Both the position numbers and the translations under genes were made by a program. A stretch of DNA of 64,000 bases, from positions 1-64,000 of the forward strand of contig NZ_QJRH01000066.1 in assembly GCF_003254545.1 (NCBI RefSeq), given 5' to 3'. The notes beneath the pieces were generated by a model. It was given only the letters and a program-made list of their open reading frames with translations, made no database searches and was not told the origin of the DNA. Within the stretch, counting starts at the first letter, position 1, and each line of letters begins with the position of its first letter. Origin of the DNA: Flavobacterium tistrianum (GTDB lineage: Bacteria > Bacteroidota > Bacteroidia > Flavobacteriales > Flavobacteriaceae). This document shows positions 43,030-51,876 of this stretch, one piece after another.

Positions 43030-43455
43030 ATGAAGCTAACAATAACGGCATTACTTTTAATTTTAAGCTTGAATTTATTGGCACAATCCAATCAGTTTGT
43101 TGGCGATTATACGCGTTCTCTTTCTAGTGAAAATCATAAAATTGAATATAAACTGACTTTAAATCCAGACGGAACATTTGAGTTTCATTCTTATTCTAAT
43201 ATACAAGGCGGAAACCCAGAAGAAGGAAACTTATATGGAAAAGGAAAATGGAGTGAAAAAAACAATCTGATTACTTTTTCTGTTGATAAAAAAACAGACT
43301 TAGACCAAAAATATACTTTAGATTTTACAAATTCTACAGCGAGATTTATCGCTAAAAATCCGAGAGACAAAAGCGATAAAATAGTGAAAACCAAACTTCA
43401 GTTTTTAGAATCGGAAATCTTCTGGATGCGAAGAATTGATATTTTTAAAGTATAA
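43030..43455 (+). CDS. Secreted hypothetical, lipocalin-like repeat
   Basis: 141 residues from the ATG at 43030. Upstream in-frame codons exist, but the -7 box TATTTTTG at 42987-42994 favours this start, which also gives a clean signal peptide (LTITALLLILSLNLLAQ). The mature part FVGDYTRSLSSENHKIEYKL, LNPDGTFEFHSY, GKGKWSEKNNLITF follows the copper-resistance/lipocalin-like beta pattern of many flavobacterial proteins. Function unknown. The span 42601-43029 holds nothing else recognisable. Confidence 0.75.
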   Translation: MKLTITALLLILSLNLLAQSNQFVGDYTRSLSSENHKIEYKLTLNPDGTFEFHSYSNIQGGNPEEGNLYGKGKWSEKNNLITFSVDKKTDLDQKYTLDFTNSTARFIAKNPRDKSDKIVKTKLQFLESEIFWMRRIDIFKV

Positions 43456-43460
43456 ATGAA

Positions 43461-43875
43461 ATGAAAAAAAATATTTGTTTTGATTTTTCTTCTTCTATCA
43501 ATTGTTACATTTTCACAAACCAAAAAAGAGAATCCAATTGATGTTTTAGAATCAAAATGTCTTAATAAAGACAATATTTCTAATACCGACATGTGCAATT
43601 GCACGATACAAGCTCGTGAATCTTGGGACAAAGAATTGAACAAATATTACAATTTATTGAAAGTGAAACTCCCAAAAGAAGCTTTTGAAACTTTGAAGGA
43701 ATCTCAAAAACAATGGCTTGTTTATCGAGATAAAGAATATACTTTTATTTCTAAATACTTTTATGAAATAAAGCAAGGAACCATGTGGTATGCTGTTGCC
43801 GAAAATAAAAAGAAAGAAATTGTAAAAGCAAGAGCGCGGGAGCTGGAAGAATATTTTAAAATGTTTGAATATTAA
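43461..43875 (+). pseudogene. LprI-family (DUF1311) lysozyme-inhibitor-like gene, frameshifted in an A8 run
   Basis: As written, ATG at 43461 is out of frame with the main ORF. Removing one A from the run at 43464-43471 gives MKKIFVLIFLLLSIVTFSQ, a perfect signal peptide, continuing into the mature domain. That domain is the LprI pattern: C....(D)MC.C, ARESWDKELNKYYNLLKVKLP, ALKESQKQWLVYRDKE-like block (here TLKESQKQWLVYRDKEYTF) and KKKEIVKARARELEEY. Four N-terminal cysteines are partly kept (CLNK, MCNC). Intact otherwise, so slippage, a recent mutation or a sequencing error are all possible. Confidence 0.75.
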
Positions 43876-43927
43876 AAACTGAATTTAATGGAAATTGTAT
43901 TTTAGAAATATAAGCTAAAATTCAATA

Positions 43928-43966
43928 CTAAAACGTCTCCTATTCGGAGACGTTTTGCTTTTATTT
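43928..43966. terminator. Bidirectional terminator
   Basis: AAAACGTCTCC / GGAGACGTTTT hairpin with 5-nt loop, between converging genes. Confidence 0.88.
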
Positions 43967-43973
43967 ACTTATT

Positions 43974-45602
43974 CTATTTTGCAGTAGTTTCTAAAATGCA
44001 AGTATTAGGGCATTGATTTAAGGAAATTATTTGTTTATCAAAAACCTCAAGAAACAAAGCTCCTCCATTAGTTTTGTATTCTTTTACTGGCGCACTAAAA
44101 TTATTTTTTTCAAAAACACTGATACGTCCATCACCTGGAACTGCAAAATAAATACGATTGTCTGAAGTAATTTTAGCATCTGCCAAATTAAGAGTCGACG
44201 AGTAACTTTTGGTTGTAACCTCCGTAAAATTTTCATAATCAACATCTGATTGAAAACCAAAATTAGTGCTTACAAAGAAACTTTTATCTTCTGACAAAGC
44301 AAATAATCTACTGTCGGCAACAGATTCATTCCAAAGTAAATCTGTAGTGACTTGATCTCCGTTTATATTCAGTCTTCTAATTGCCGACGAACTTCCATAT
44401 TCACGTCCATCACTATCTAAAATGAAAAAGTAATTATCTTTTCCATAAAATAATTTTGCATTTGAAGCAGCGCCAAAAGAACCATTTCTATTTAAAACCT
44501 TATCATTTCCAACATTATAAACAAAAAGACCTCCAATGTCTGCATAAGGGTGTTTCTCTATAAACAAGATGTGTTCATTTATTGGAATTGCAGTTAAGAT
44601 ATTGTAATCTGTCTTAAGATTTATAGTTTTCTTAATCTGATGTGTTTTTAAATCTACTAAAAAGACATTTCCATTTATACTTGGAACATATAAGTCTTTC
44701 ACTCCATTATACTCACCAATAGAGCAAAAGAATATGTAGCCATTTGTTGAAATCTTAGTACTGGTAAGGGAATTTATATCATAAAACACAATTTCTCCTT
44801 CCTTATTAATAATGATCATCTCATTTTCAACGTATGGATTTTTAAATGTTTGCCCAGGTCTAAATTTCAAACTTCTAGGATTATCTATCAATCCTAAATT
44901 TTTGCTCCAAATTGTTTTTCCATTTATAACTTTAGACACGGCATAATATACTATTTGATCTGTATATTGAGCAGTATCAGAAATACTATTTTCGTTTTGA
45001 ATAGTAATACTCTTAAGTTTATTTTTATTATTCATAACATCTTCATGAGATAAAAACGGACTACTCAAGGCATAAACTGTATAGCTTTCAAAACCAGCAT
45101 TAGAGTCTCTATCCCAGGTTACTTTCAGACTCCCATCTGCTGACTTTTCTACAGATGTAATTGTAAATGATAAATCCTTATTTTCGAAAGATAAATGGTT
45201 TTTACTTACTACAGCTATAACATTCTTTTCTTCATTCAAGTATTCTGTAACAACAGCATACATTACAAAAGAATTATAGGGCACTTTTGTATCGATAAAA
45301 CTTGTAGTCCTATTATTTGTAGCTTCAAATACAAGCTCTCCCAAACCTACAACTCCTTCTGGTCTAAAAGATTCATTATTATAAGTATCAAATCGATAGA
45401 CTTTATAACTCTTAAATTTTTCTATGAAAACAGGTTTCCAATGTACCTCTAACTGGTTTTGATTTCCTTCTAAACTTATTAATTCGGTTTGTGGCTCGAA
45501 TACTGCATTTTCGGGAATTGGATCTTCGTCATTGGAGCAATTAATAAATAATAATAAAATAAAAAAACAATAAAAGTGCTTTTTAAACTGATTGATATTC
45601 AT
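43974..45602 (-). CDS. Surface lipoprotein: two fibronectin-type domains and a beta-propeller
   Basis: 542 residues. Lipoprotein leader FFILLLFINCSND (Cys22). Two FN3-like domains follow (LEVHWKPVFIEKFKSYKVYR near 50-70 and LKVTWDRDSNAGFESYTVYA near 160-180). The rest, about 250-540, has repeated short strands like a WD/PQQ-type propeller (MIIINKEGEIVFYDINSL, LYVPSINGNVFLVDLKTHQI, FVYNVGNDKVLN). Likely outer-membrane surface lipoprotein. No substrate or partner genes adjacent. Confidence 0.82.
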   Translation of the reverse strand: MNINQFKKHFYCFFILLLFINCSNDEDPIPENAVFEPQTELISLEGNQNQLEVHWKPVFIEKFKSYKVYRFDTYNNESFRPEGVVGLGELVFEATNNRTTSFIDTKVPYNSFVMYAVVTEYLNEEKNVIAVVSKNHLSFENKDLSFTITSVEKSADGSLKVTWDRDSNAGFESYTVYALSSPFLSHEDVMNNKNKLKSITIQNENSISDTAQYTDQIVYYAVSKVINGKTIWSKNLGLIDNPRSLKFRPGQTFKNPYVENEMIIINKEGEIVFYDINSLTSTKISTNGYIFFCSIGEYNGVKDLYVPSINGNVFLVDLKTHQIKKTINLKTDYNILTAIPINEHILFIEKHPYADIGGLFVYNVGNDKVLNRNGSFGAASNAKLFYGKDNYFFILDSDGREYGSSSAIRRLNINGDQVTTDLLWNESVADSRLFALSEDKSFFVSTNFGFQSDVDYENFTEVTTKSYSSTLNLADAKITSDNRIYFAVPGDGRISVFEKNNFSAPVKEYKTNGGALFLEVFDKQIISLNQCPNTCILETTAK

Positions 45603-45879
45603 ATTTCTTATTGGTTGTGGTATTAGTATAGTAGGATCGAATTAAGCGCCGAAGTTATAAAATTTATCCTCTTACTTCTTTTCTTATTATTAAATATTTT
45701 CATTCAAAAAAATATCCTTGTTCTCTTGCCCAATTGAAGCAAAAAAGAATGCATTAGATCAACTTCAATTCTTATAAATAAAAGAGGATGATAAAATGTC
45801 TTTGTCTCTTTGTTGCTAACAACCTTTGCCCCTTTCTTCAAAATTCCCTACTTTCGCCTATTAATCAAGAAAGGAGAAA

Positions 45880-48189
45880 ATGAAGGTCTGTATTGCCGAA
45901 AAACCAAGTGTAGCACGCGAAATCGCATCTGTATTAGGTGCCAATACCAAGCACGATGGCTATTACGAAGGCAACGGTTATGCGGTGACTTACACTTTCG
46001 GGCATTTATGTACTTTAAAAGAACCTAACGATTACAAACCGCACTGGAAAAGCTGGGATTTGAACAATCTGCCGATGCTTCCAGAAAAATTTGAAACCAA
46101 AGTGGTTCAGAATTCGGGAATCCAAAAACAGTTTAAAATCATTAAAAGTCTTTTTGAAAAAGCCGAAGTGGTGATAAACTGCGGGGATGCTGGACAAGAA
46201 GGAGAACTGATTCAGCGTTGGGTAATGAACGAAGCGCATTATAAAGGCGAAATTCAGCGTTTATGGATTTCTTCTCTTACTACTGAAGCGATCAAAGAAG
46301 GTTTTGAAAACTTAAAACCCTCTTCTAATTACGATAATTTATATTATGCTGGATTTTCTAGAGCCATTGGAGATTGGCTTTTAGGAATGAATGCAACACG
46401 TTTGTACACGGTAAAACATGGCGGTTACAAACAAGTCTTGTCTATCGGGCGCGTTCAAACGCCAACATTGGCAATGGTTGTTGAGCGTTTTAGAGAAATC
46501 GAAAACTTTAAACCTCAGCCTTATTGGGAATTGCAGACTTTATATCGAGAAACGCTTTTCAGTTATGAAGAAGGCCGTTTTCTAAACAAAGAAGACGGAG
46601 AAATTATAGTGGCAAAAGTTAAAGAAAGTGATTTCGAAATTGTTTCTGTGGATAAAAAGAACGGAAACGAATATGCTCCAAAGCTTTTCGATTTGACTGG
46701 TTTACAGGTTTATTGCAATCAGAAATTTGGATTTTCTGCAGAAGAAACATTGAAAATTGCACAGACTCTGTACGAGCAAAAAGTAATCACATATCCCAGA
46801 GTTGATACGACTTTTTTACCAGGAGACATTTACCCAAAAGTGCCTGGAATTCTGCAAAAATTAACCAATTATGCCGAATTGACTCAGCCTATTTTGGAGA
46901 AAAAAATAAAGAAATCGCCAAAGGTTTTCAACGACAAAAAAGTAACAGATCACCACGCGATTATCCCAACGGGAGTTCAGAACAATTTGCCGTTTAATCA
47001 GCAGCAGGTTTACGATATCATTACAAGACGTTTTATTGCTGTATTTTATGATGATTGTCTCGTTGCCAACACAACAGTTATTGGAAAAGCTGCCGATGTG
47101 ACTTTTAAAGCGACAGGAAAAGAAATCTTAAAGAAAGGTTTCCGCGTTGTTTTTGAAGATCCAAATGCCAAGGAAAAAGAACCCGATTTATTGCCGAGTT
47201 TTACTGTAGGTGAAAAAGGGCCGCATGAACCTTCTTTCCTTCAAAAAGAAACCAAACCACCCAATCAGTTTACCGAAGCGACTTTACTGCGCGCCATGGA
47301 GACCGCGGGAAAACAGGTTGACGATGAAGATTTGCGAGAATTGATGAAAGAAAACGGAATCGGACGTCCGTCAACTCGTGCGAATATTATTGAAACGCTT
47401 TTCAAACGCCAGTATATTGTTCGTAATAAAAAACAGGTTTTACCTACTTTAACCGGAATTCAATTGATTGATACGATTCAGAATGAATTGGTAAAATCGG
47501 CGGAACTTACAGGAACTTGGGAAAAGCAATTGAAAGACATCGAAAAAGGAACTTTCACTGCTGCAGCATTTATTAGAAACATGAAACGCATGGTCGAAGC
47601 TTTGGTTTACGAAGTGCGAAGCGAAACCAAACATGCCAATATTTCGCATGCAGCAACTATTCAGAAACCAGCTGTAAAAGCAGAAAAAGAGAAAAAGAAA
47701 GCCTCTGGAATTTCGGCAGAAACTTGTCCGAAATGCCAAAAAGGAAATATACTGAAAGGAAAATCGGCTTTTGGATGTAGCGAATATAAATCCGGCTGTG
47801 ATTTTGTATTGCCTTTTGTTTTTCACGATAAAAAAATTACAGAAAGCCAGTATTTAAGATTGGTTCAGAAAGGTTCTACAGTAAATATAAAAGGATTTAA
47901 AACCGATTCTGGAACTGTTGAAGGTTTAATTCGTTTTGAGGAAAATTACAAGCTGAAATTAGAACCAAAGAAAACAGATAAAAAAACAGAAGCAAAAGAA
48001 AGTTCGGATGCTTTAGTTTGTCCTAAATGCAAAAAAGGAACCATCTTAAAAGGCAAAACAGCTTATGGCTGTGCCGAATATAAATCGGGCTGTGATTTTA
48101 AAGTTACTTTTGAAGAAGTTCGAGCAAAATTAAAAGACCAAAAACCTACTAAGGAATTGGTTTATTCTATTTTGAGTGAAAGCGTTTGA
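45880..48189 (+). CDS. topB: DNA topoisomerase III (type IA), TopB-like
   Basis: 769 residues. N-terminal Toprim MKVCIAEKPSVAREIASVLG with GDAGQEGEL near 103-111 (acidic metal site), then the topoisomerase core with catalytic Tyr305 in VITYPRVDTTF and DHHAIIPTG near 362-370. Two C-terminal zinc-ribbon repeats are nearly identical: CPKC.KG.ILKGK(S/T)A(F/Y)GC(S/A)EYKSGCDF near 612 and 712. It removes single-strand catenation and decatenates DNA. SD-like AAGGAG precedes the ATG. TopB of this sort also occurs on mobile elements, but no mobility genes are nearby. Confidence 0.94.
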   Translation: MKVCIAEKPSVAREIASVLGANTKHDGYYEGNGYAVTYTFGHLCTLKEPNDYKPHWKSWDLNNLPMLPEKFETKVVQNSGIQKQFKIIKSLFEKAEVVINCGDAGQEGELIQRWVMNEAHYKGEIQRLWISSLTTEAIKEGFENLKPSSNYDNLYYAGFSRAIGDWLLGMNATRLYTVKHGGYKQVLSIGRVQTPTLAMVVERFREIENFKPQPYWELQTLYRETLFSYEEGRFLNKEDGEIIVAKVKESDFEIVSVDKKNGNEYAPKLFDLTGLQVYCNQKFGFSAEETLKIAQTLYEQKVITYPRVDTTFLPGDIYPKVPGILQKLTNYAELTQPILEKKIKKSPKVFNDKKVTDHHAIIPTGVQNNLPFNQQQVYDIITRRFIAVFYDDCLVANTTVIGKAADVTFKATGKEILKKGFRVVFEDPNAKEKEPDLLPSFTVGEKGPHEPSFLQKETKPPNQFTEATLLRAMETAGKQVDDEDLRELMKENGIGRPSTRANIIETLFKRQYIVRNKKQVLPTLTGIQLIDTIQNELVKSAELTGTWEKQLKDIEKGTFTAAAFIRNMKRMVEALVYEVRSETKHANISHAATIQKPAVKAEKEKKKASGISAETCPKCQKGNILKGKSAFGCSEYKSGCDFVLPFVFHDKKITESQYLRLVQKGSTVNIKGFKTDSGTVEGLIRFEENYKLKLEPKKTDKKTEAKESSDALVCPKCKKGTILKGKTAYGCAEYKSGCDFKVTFEEVRAKLKDQKPTKELVYSILSESV

Positions 48190-48194
48190 TTTTT

Positions 48195-48430
48195 TTTGCC
48201 ACAGATTAAAAGGATTTACACAGATTTCTTTTTGCCACTAATTACACAAATTGCCACGAATTTTTTGCTCGCAGATTCTACAGATTTAGCAGATTTTTAT
48301 AATGCAGAGTACAAAATAAATCTGCTGAATCTGCTAAATCTGCTTGAGACAAAATCATTTTAATCCCTTTAATCTGTGGCTAAAAACAATTTTAGTCTTC
48401 AAAAAATTCGTGCAATTCGTGGCAAACATT
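48195..48430. repeat. Dispersed repeats (ACAGATT/GCAGATT and GCCACGAATT types)
   Basis: TTTGCCACAGATTAAAAGGA, then GCAGATTCTACAGATTTAGC with an inverted half CTGAATCTGCTAAATCTGCT, and AATTCGTGCAATTCGTGGCA. A typical intergenic repeat of this genome; it extends to just before the next gene. Confidence 0.65.
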
Positions 48431-48468
48431 TTTTTCATACATTAGTACTCTATCAAAAACCTATAAAT

Positions 48469-48945
48469 ATGTTTCAGAAAATTACTCTTTTAGCACTTGT
48501 ATTAGCCGCAGTTTCCTGCCAGAAAAAAGAAACGGTTGAAAAAGATAAAATCAAAAAAGCCGACTGGTTAATCGGGAATTGGGAAAATAAATCTCCTGAA
48601 GGCGTTTTGTCTGAAAACTGGCAAAAGCTAAACGACAGTACTTTCAGCGCTTCTTCTTATTTCATTAAAGGAAAAGACACTTTACATTTTGAAACTATTA
48701 TTTTAGCTCAGTTAGGCGAAACGCTTACTTACAAAGCAACTGTAAAAGGGCAAAACGATGACAAACCAGTTTTTTTCCCTTCTACTTCTGAATCAGATAA
48801 ACAATTGGTTTTCGAGAATCCGAAACACGATTATCCTCAAAAAATCACGTATACAAAAGGTGCAAATAATACTTTGACAGCTGAAATTTCTGGAAATATG
48901 AATGGTAAACCGAGTTCGGAGAAGTTTGTGATGACGAAGAAATAA
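48469..48945 (+). CDS. DUF6265-like lipoprotein
   Basis: 158 residues from the ATG at 48469; longer readings start inside the repeat. Lipoprotein leader ITLLALVLAAVSC (Cys17). Lipocalin-like mature domain: DWLIGNWENKSPEGVLSENWQKLNDSTFSASSYF near 32-66, HFETIILAQLGETLTYKA, LVFENPKHDYPQKITYTK. The pattern W(L/I)xGxWE...ExW is typical of DUF6265. Envelope protein; ligand unknown. Confidence 0.8.
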   Translation: MFQKITLLALVLAAVSCQKKETVEKDKIKKADWLIGNWENKSPEGVLSENWQKLNDSTFSASSYFIKGKDTLHFETIILAQLGETLTYKATVKGQNDDKPVFFPSTSESDKQLVFENPKHDYPQKITYTKGANNTLTAEISGNMNGKPSSEKFVMTKK

Positions 48946-48975
48946 ACTAAAATCTATCTCACAAAACATTTTTGA

Positions 48976-49410
48976 ATGGAAAATATTGCGGTACTCTTAA
49001 ATGGTTTTGAAGGTTTTGATGGAATTGTAGATAAAATATCAATTGGATATAATTCTAAAAATATCCAATTAGCTATTAAACAGTGGAGTTATGATGAAAC
49101 ACACAATCTTTCACTTTTAAATTTTAAAGGAGTTGTTTTTCAAAGTTTACCAGACATTTCATCTTTTAATCTTATTAATAAAATAATCAAAAATGATAAT
49201 ACTGCTTCTGTTTTAAAACAATTTGACGAATATTTAAATAATAATCCGAAATTATCAATACCGAATACCAAAGAAAACATTGCGAATGATATCAAAAAGG
49301 AGAAATATCTAGAATCTTATCTTTTAGTTTCTGGCTATTGCAAAGATTGGTTAATTATTTGTCAAGAAATGACTTTAAACGAGCTTGAAAATTTACCAAA
49401 TAATCCTTAA
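48976..49410 (+). CDS. Hypothetical soluble protein
   Basis: 144 residues, starting MENIAVLLNGFEGFDGIVDK, no signal peptide. Asn-rich with a central IINKIIKNDN-type helix and two cysteines near the end (GYCKDWLIICQE). No family recognised. It lies 30 bp after the DUF6265-like gene and may share its transcript. The gap 49411-49487 carries a short CTTAG-type repeat. Confidence 0.7.
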   Translation: MENIAVLLNGFEGFDGIVDKISIGYNSKNIQLAIKQWSYDETHNLSLLNFKGVVFQSLPDISSFNLINKIIKNDNTASVLKQFDEYLNNNPKLSIPNTKENIANDIKKEKYLESYLLVSGYCKDWLIICQEMTLNELENLPNNP

Positions 49411-49487
49411 TTATATTTTCAAAATAAAAAAACTCAGTAAAAGAAAAGCTTAGAACCTCAGCACCTTAGTATCTTAGCATCTTTAAG

Positions 49488-50648
49488 TTACTCATTATCC
49501 CCGATCTTATTCACCATAAAAATCATAAGAATACCTAAAAGCGCCATAATAAGAAACGCCCATTTCATGCTTAAATATTCAGAAATAAAACCAACCATTG
49601 GCGGAACCAATAAAAATCCGAGATAGCCAATTGTAGATATTGAAGTTAAAGCAGAACCGCTGCTTAAATTTGACGATCTTCCTGCAATGCTAAACACTAA
49701 CGGAACTACACAAGAAACCCCAAATCCGATTAAGACATAGCCAAAAATTGTTGGGTAAGCATACGGCAGGATAAAACAAAGTCCGAAACCAGCAGTTATT
49801 AAGATTCCGCTGTAAAGCAGGATTTTTTTAGTTCCAAATTTCATTACACCATAATCGCCAAAAATACGACCTAGAGTTACAGCAGAAGCAAAAAACACAA
49901 ATGCGGCGCTCGTTAATTTTGGAGAAGCTTTTAAGATATTTTCGAAATAAATTCCGCTCCAATCGTACATTGTATTTTCGCACGCCATCGAAACAAAACA
50001 AATTAGAGAAAACTTTACCAGATTTTTTTCTGGCATTGAGAAAAACTTCTTTTTAACCGGAACAGGTTCGTTGTGAATACTCATTGGGTAAAAACAAGCC
50101 GTCAGCGCTAGCATAAAAATACTTACTCCCAATAAATGATGCGAAGGCGCAATTTTCTGCGTTACCATTACATAACCTAATCCTGCGCCAGAGAATACTG
50201 CTATACTCCAAACCGCATGAAAACGTGTAATGATCGATTTTGGATATAGTTTCTGCACTTCAAGAGATTGCGCATTTATGGATAAATTGAAAATATTTCG
50301 AGAAGCTCCGAAGAATAAAAGTATAATAACCAGCTGCCAAACAAAAGCTGCTAAACCTGGTAAAGAAAGTGCCACATTGAACATAACTGCTCCAAGCAAC
50401 ATGATATAACGGCTGCTGTATTTGTTTAACAGTTTTCCTGTAAAAGGCATTGTCAACATTAAACCTATTGGAAAAGCAAATAAAACAGCTCCAAATTCGG
50501 CTTCAGAAAGTTTTAATTGGGCTTGTATATGTGGGATTCTTGAAACCCAAGAAGAATAACCAAAACCTGAAAGAAAGAAAAAAACAGTATTGGCAATGCG
50601 ATATCCTCGAGGCGTATTTTGAATCTTTTTAAAGAATGGTAAAATCAT
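49488..50648 (-). CDS. MFS transporter, YbjJ-like
   Basis: 386 residues, twelve predicted transmembrane helices. First helix RIANTVFFFLSGFGYSSWVSRIPHIQAQL, then the loop LSEAEFGAVLFAFPIGLMLTMPFTGKLLNKYSSR holds the A-like motif. GRIFGDYGVMKFGTKK near 262-277 is the equivalent loop in the second half. YbjJ-like proteins are putative effluxers or sugar-type transporters; substrate not predictable. Isolated minus-strand gene. Confidence 0.88.
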   Translation of the reverse strand: MILPFFKKIQNTPRGYRIANTVFFFLSGFGYSSWVSRIPHIQAQLKLSEAEFGAVLFAFPIGLMLTMPFTGKLLNKYSSRYIMLLGAVMFNVALSLPGLAAFVWQLVIILLFFGASRNIFNLSINAQSLEVQKLYPKSIITRFHAVWSIAVFSGAGLGYVMVTQKIAPSHHLLGVSIFMLALTACFYPMSIHNEPVPVKKKFFSMPEKNLVKFSLICFVSMACENTMYDWSGIYFENILKASPKLTSAAFVFFASAVTLGRIFGDYGVMKFGTKKILLYSGILITAGFGLCFILPYAYPTIFGYVLIGFGVSCVVPLVFSIAGRSSNLSSGSALTSISTIGYLGFLLVPPMVGFISEYLSMKWAFLIMALLGILMIFMVNKIGDNE

Positions 50649-50917
50649 GAAGTCGTTTTTCAGATCGCAAAATTAAACCTTTTTAAAATTTATCGCACTA
50701 CAACTTCTAACAAGAATTTCGATTAAACGCTCTAAAATCAACATTTAACAATTTCAACAATAAATGATAAAAATGAAAAGTGCTCCTTATAATCTGTTCC
50801 CTAGTTTTATTGGTCACAATAATAAAAAAAGCACTCTTAGTTTTTTTTATTTTTAATTATTCTAAATAAAACTTATGTTTGTAAAAAATATTATTCTAAT
50901 AATTTAAACTTGATCTT

Positions 50918-51643
50918 ATGAAATCAAATACTTTAAAAACAATAAGCTTTTTATTTTTAATGCTTTTTGCTGCACCTCAACTTTTTGCTCATGCTCTTTG
51001 GATCGAAACGAAAGCAACAGGAACAAAAGGAAAAGCTCAAGAAATCTCTGTTTACTTTGGAGAGTTCTCTGATAATGACATTACAAAAGCAGATAAATGG
51101 TTTTCTGATTTAAAGGATTTCTCTTTAGTTGTAATTTCTCCTTCAAAAAAAGAAATTAAATTAACTTCTAAAGCTTTAGATAATAAATATCAAGCTTTCT
51201 TTACACCAGACGAAGATGGCGTTTACACCGTTGTAATGCACCACACAGTAAAAGATGTTTACGGAACTATGAAACTAGATTACAATTCTAGTGCAACTGT
51301 TGTGGTTGGAAATAAAACTGCTGGAAACAATATTGCTTCTAACACGAATAAAATTGCTGTTTTCTCAGAAAGCGCAGATGTTGCTAAAAAAGATACGAAA
51401 ATTTCCGGTGTTGCTTCTTATGAAGGAGCTATCGCAAAAGAAGCTAAGATCAAAGTTATTGCGCCAAATGGTTGGGAAAAAGAATTGTGGACAAACGATA
51501 AAGGAGAATTCTCATTTACACCTATCTGGTCTGGAAATTATATGGTAGAATATGCTCACACGGACAAATCATCTGGTGAACATAACGGAAAAAAATATGA
51601 TGAAATCTGGAAAATGGCTACATACCATATTACAGTAAAATAA
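50918..51643 (+). CDS. DUF4198 periplasmic protein (metal-uptake associated)
   Basis: 241 residues. Signal peptide ending LFAHA, immediately followed by HALWIETKATG: His close to the mature N-terminus is typical of DUF4198 proteins, which often accompany TonB-dependent metal receptors. C-terminal region is a carboxypeptidase-regulatory-like beta-sandwich (VASYEGAIAKEAKIKVIAPNGWEKELWTNDKGEFSF). Upstream -7 box TATGTTTG near 50876. Followed after 230 bp by the TonB receptor; probable functional pair. Confidence 0.85.
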   Translation: MKSNTLKTISFLFLMLFAAPQLFAHALWIETKATGTKGKAQEISVYFGEFSDNDITKADKWFSDLKDFSLVVISPSKKEIKLTSKALDNKYQAFFTPDEDGVYTVVMHHTVKDVYGTMKLDYNSSATVVVGNKTAGNNIASNTNKIAVFSESADVAKKDTKISGVASYEGAIAKEAKIKVIAPNGWEKELWTNDKGEFSFTPIWSGNYMVEYAHTDKSSGEHNGKKYDEIWKMATYHITVK

Positions 51644-51876
51644 TATACAAAGTTTTATTCTTAGGAGTTTAATTTCGATTTAAAACCTTGCTCAACGGCA
51701 AGGTTTTTTTTGTTGCTATTTATACTAAATTAAAATAATATTGAAAAATTCTTAAGTAAATCTTAAGAAAAAAATAAGTAAGTTTTAAGTAAGAAATCGT
51801 CCTATAAATTTCATTAACATATTCTTAGCATTGTATATTTGCGCCGATCTATTTTTATTGAATCTAAATAAATACC

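Noticed and set aside
45880-48189. Topoisomerase III as marker of an integrated conjugative element
   Set aside because: No relaxase, Tra or integrase genes and no attachment repeats nearby.
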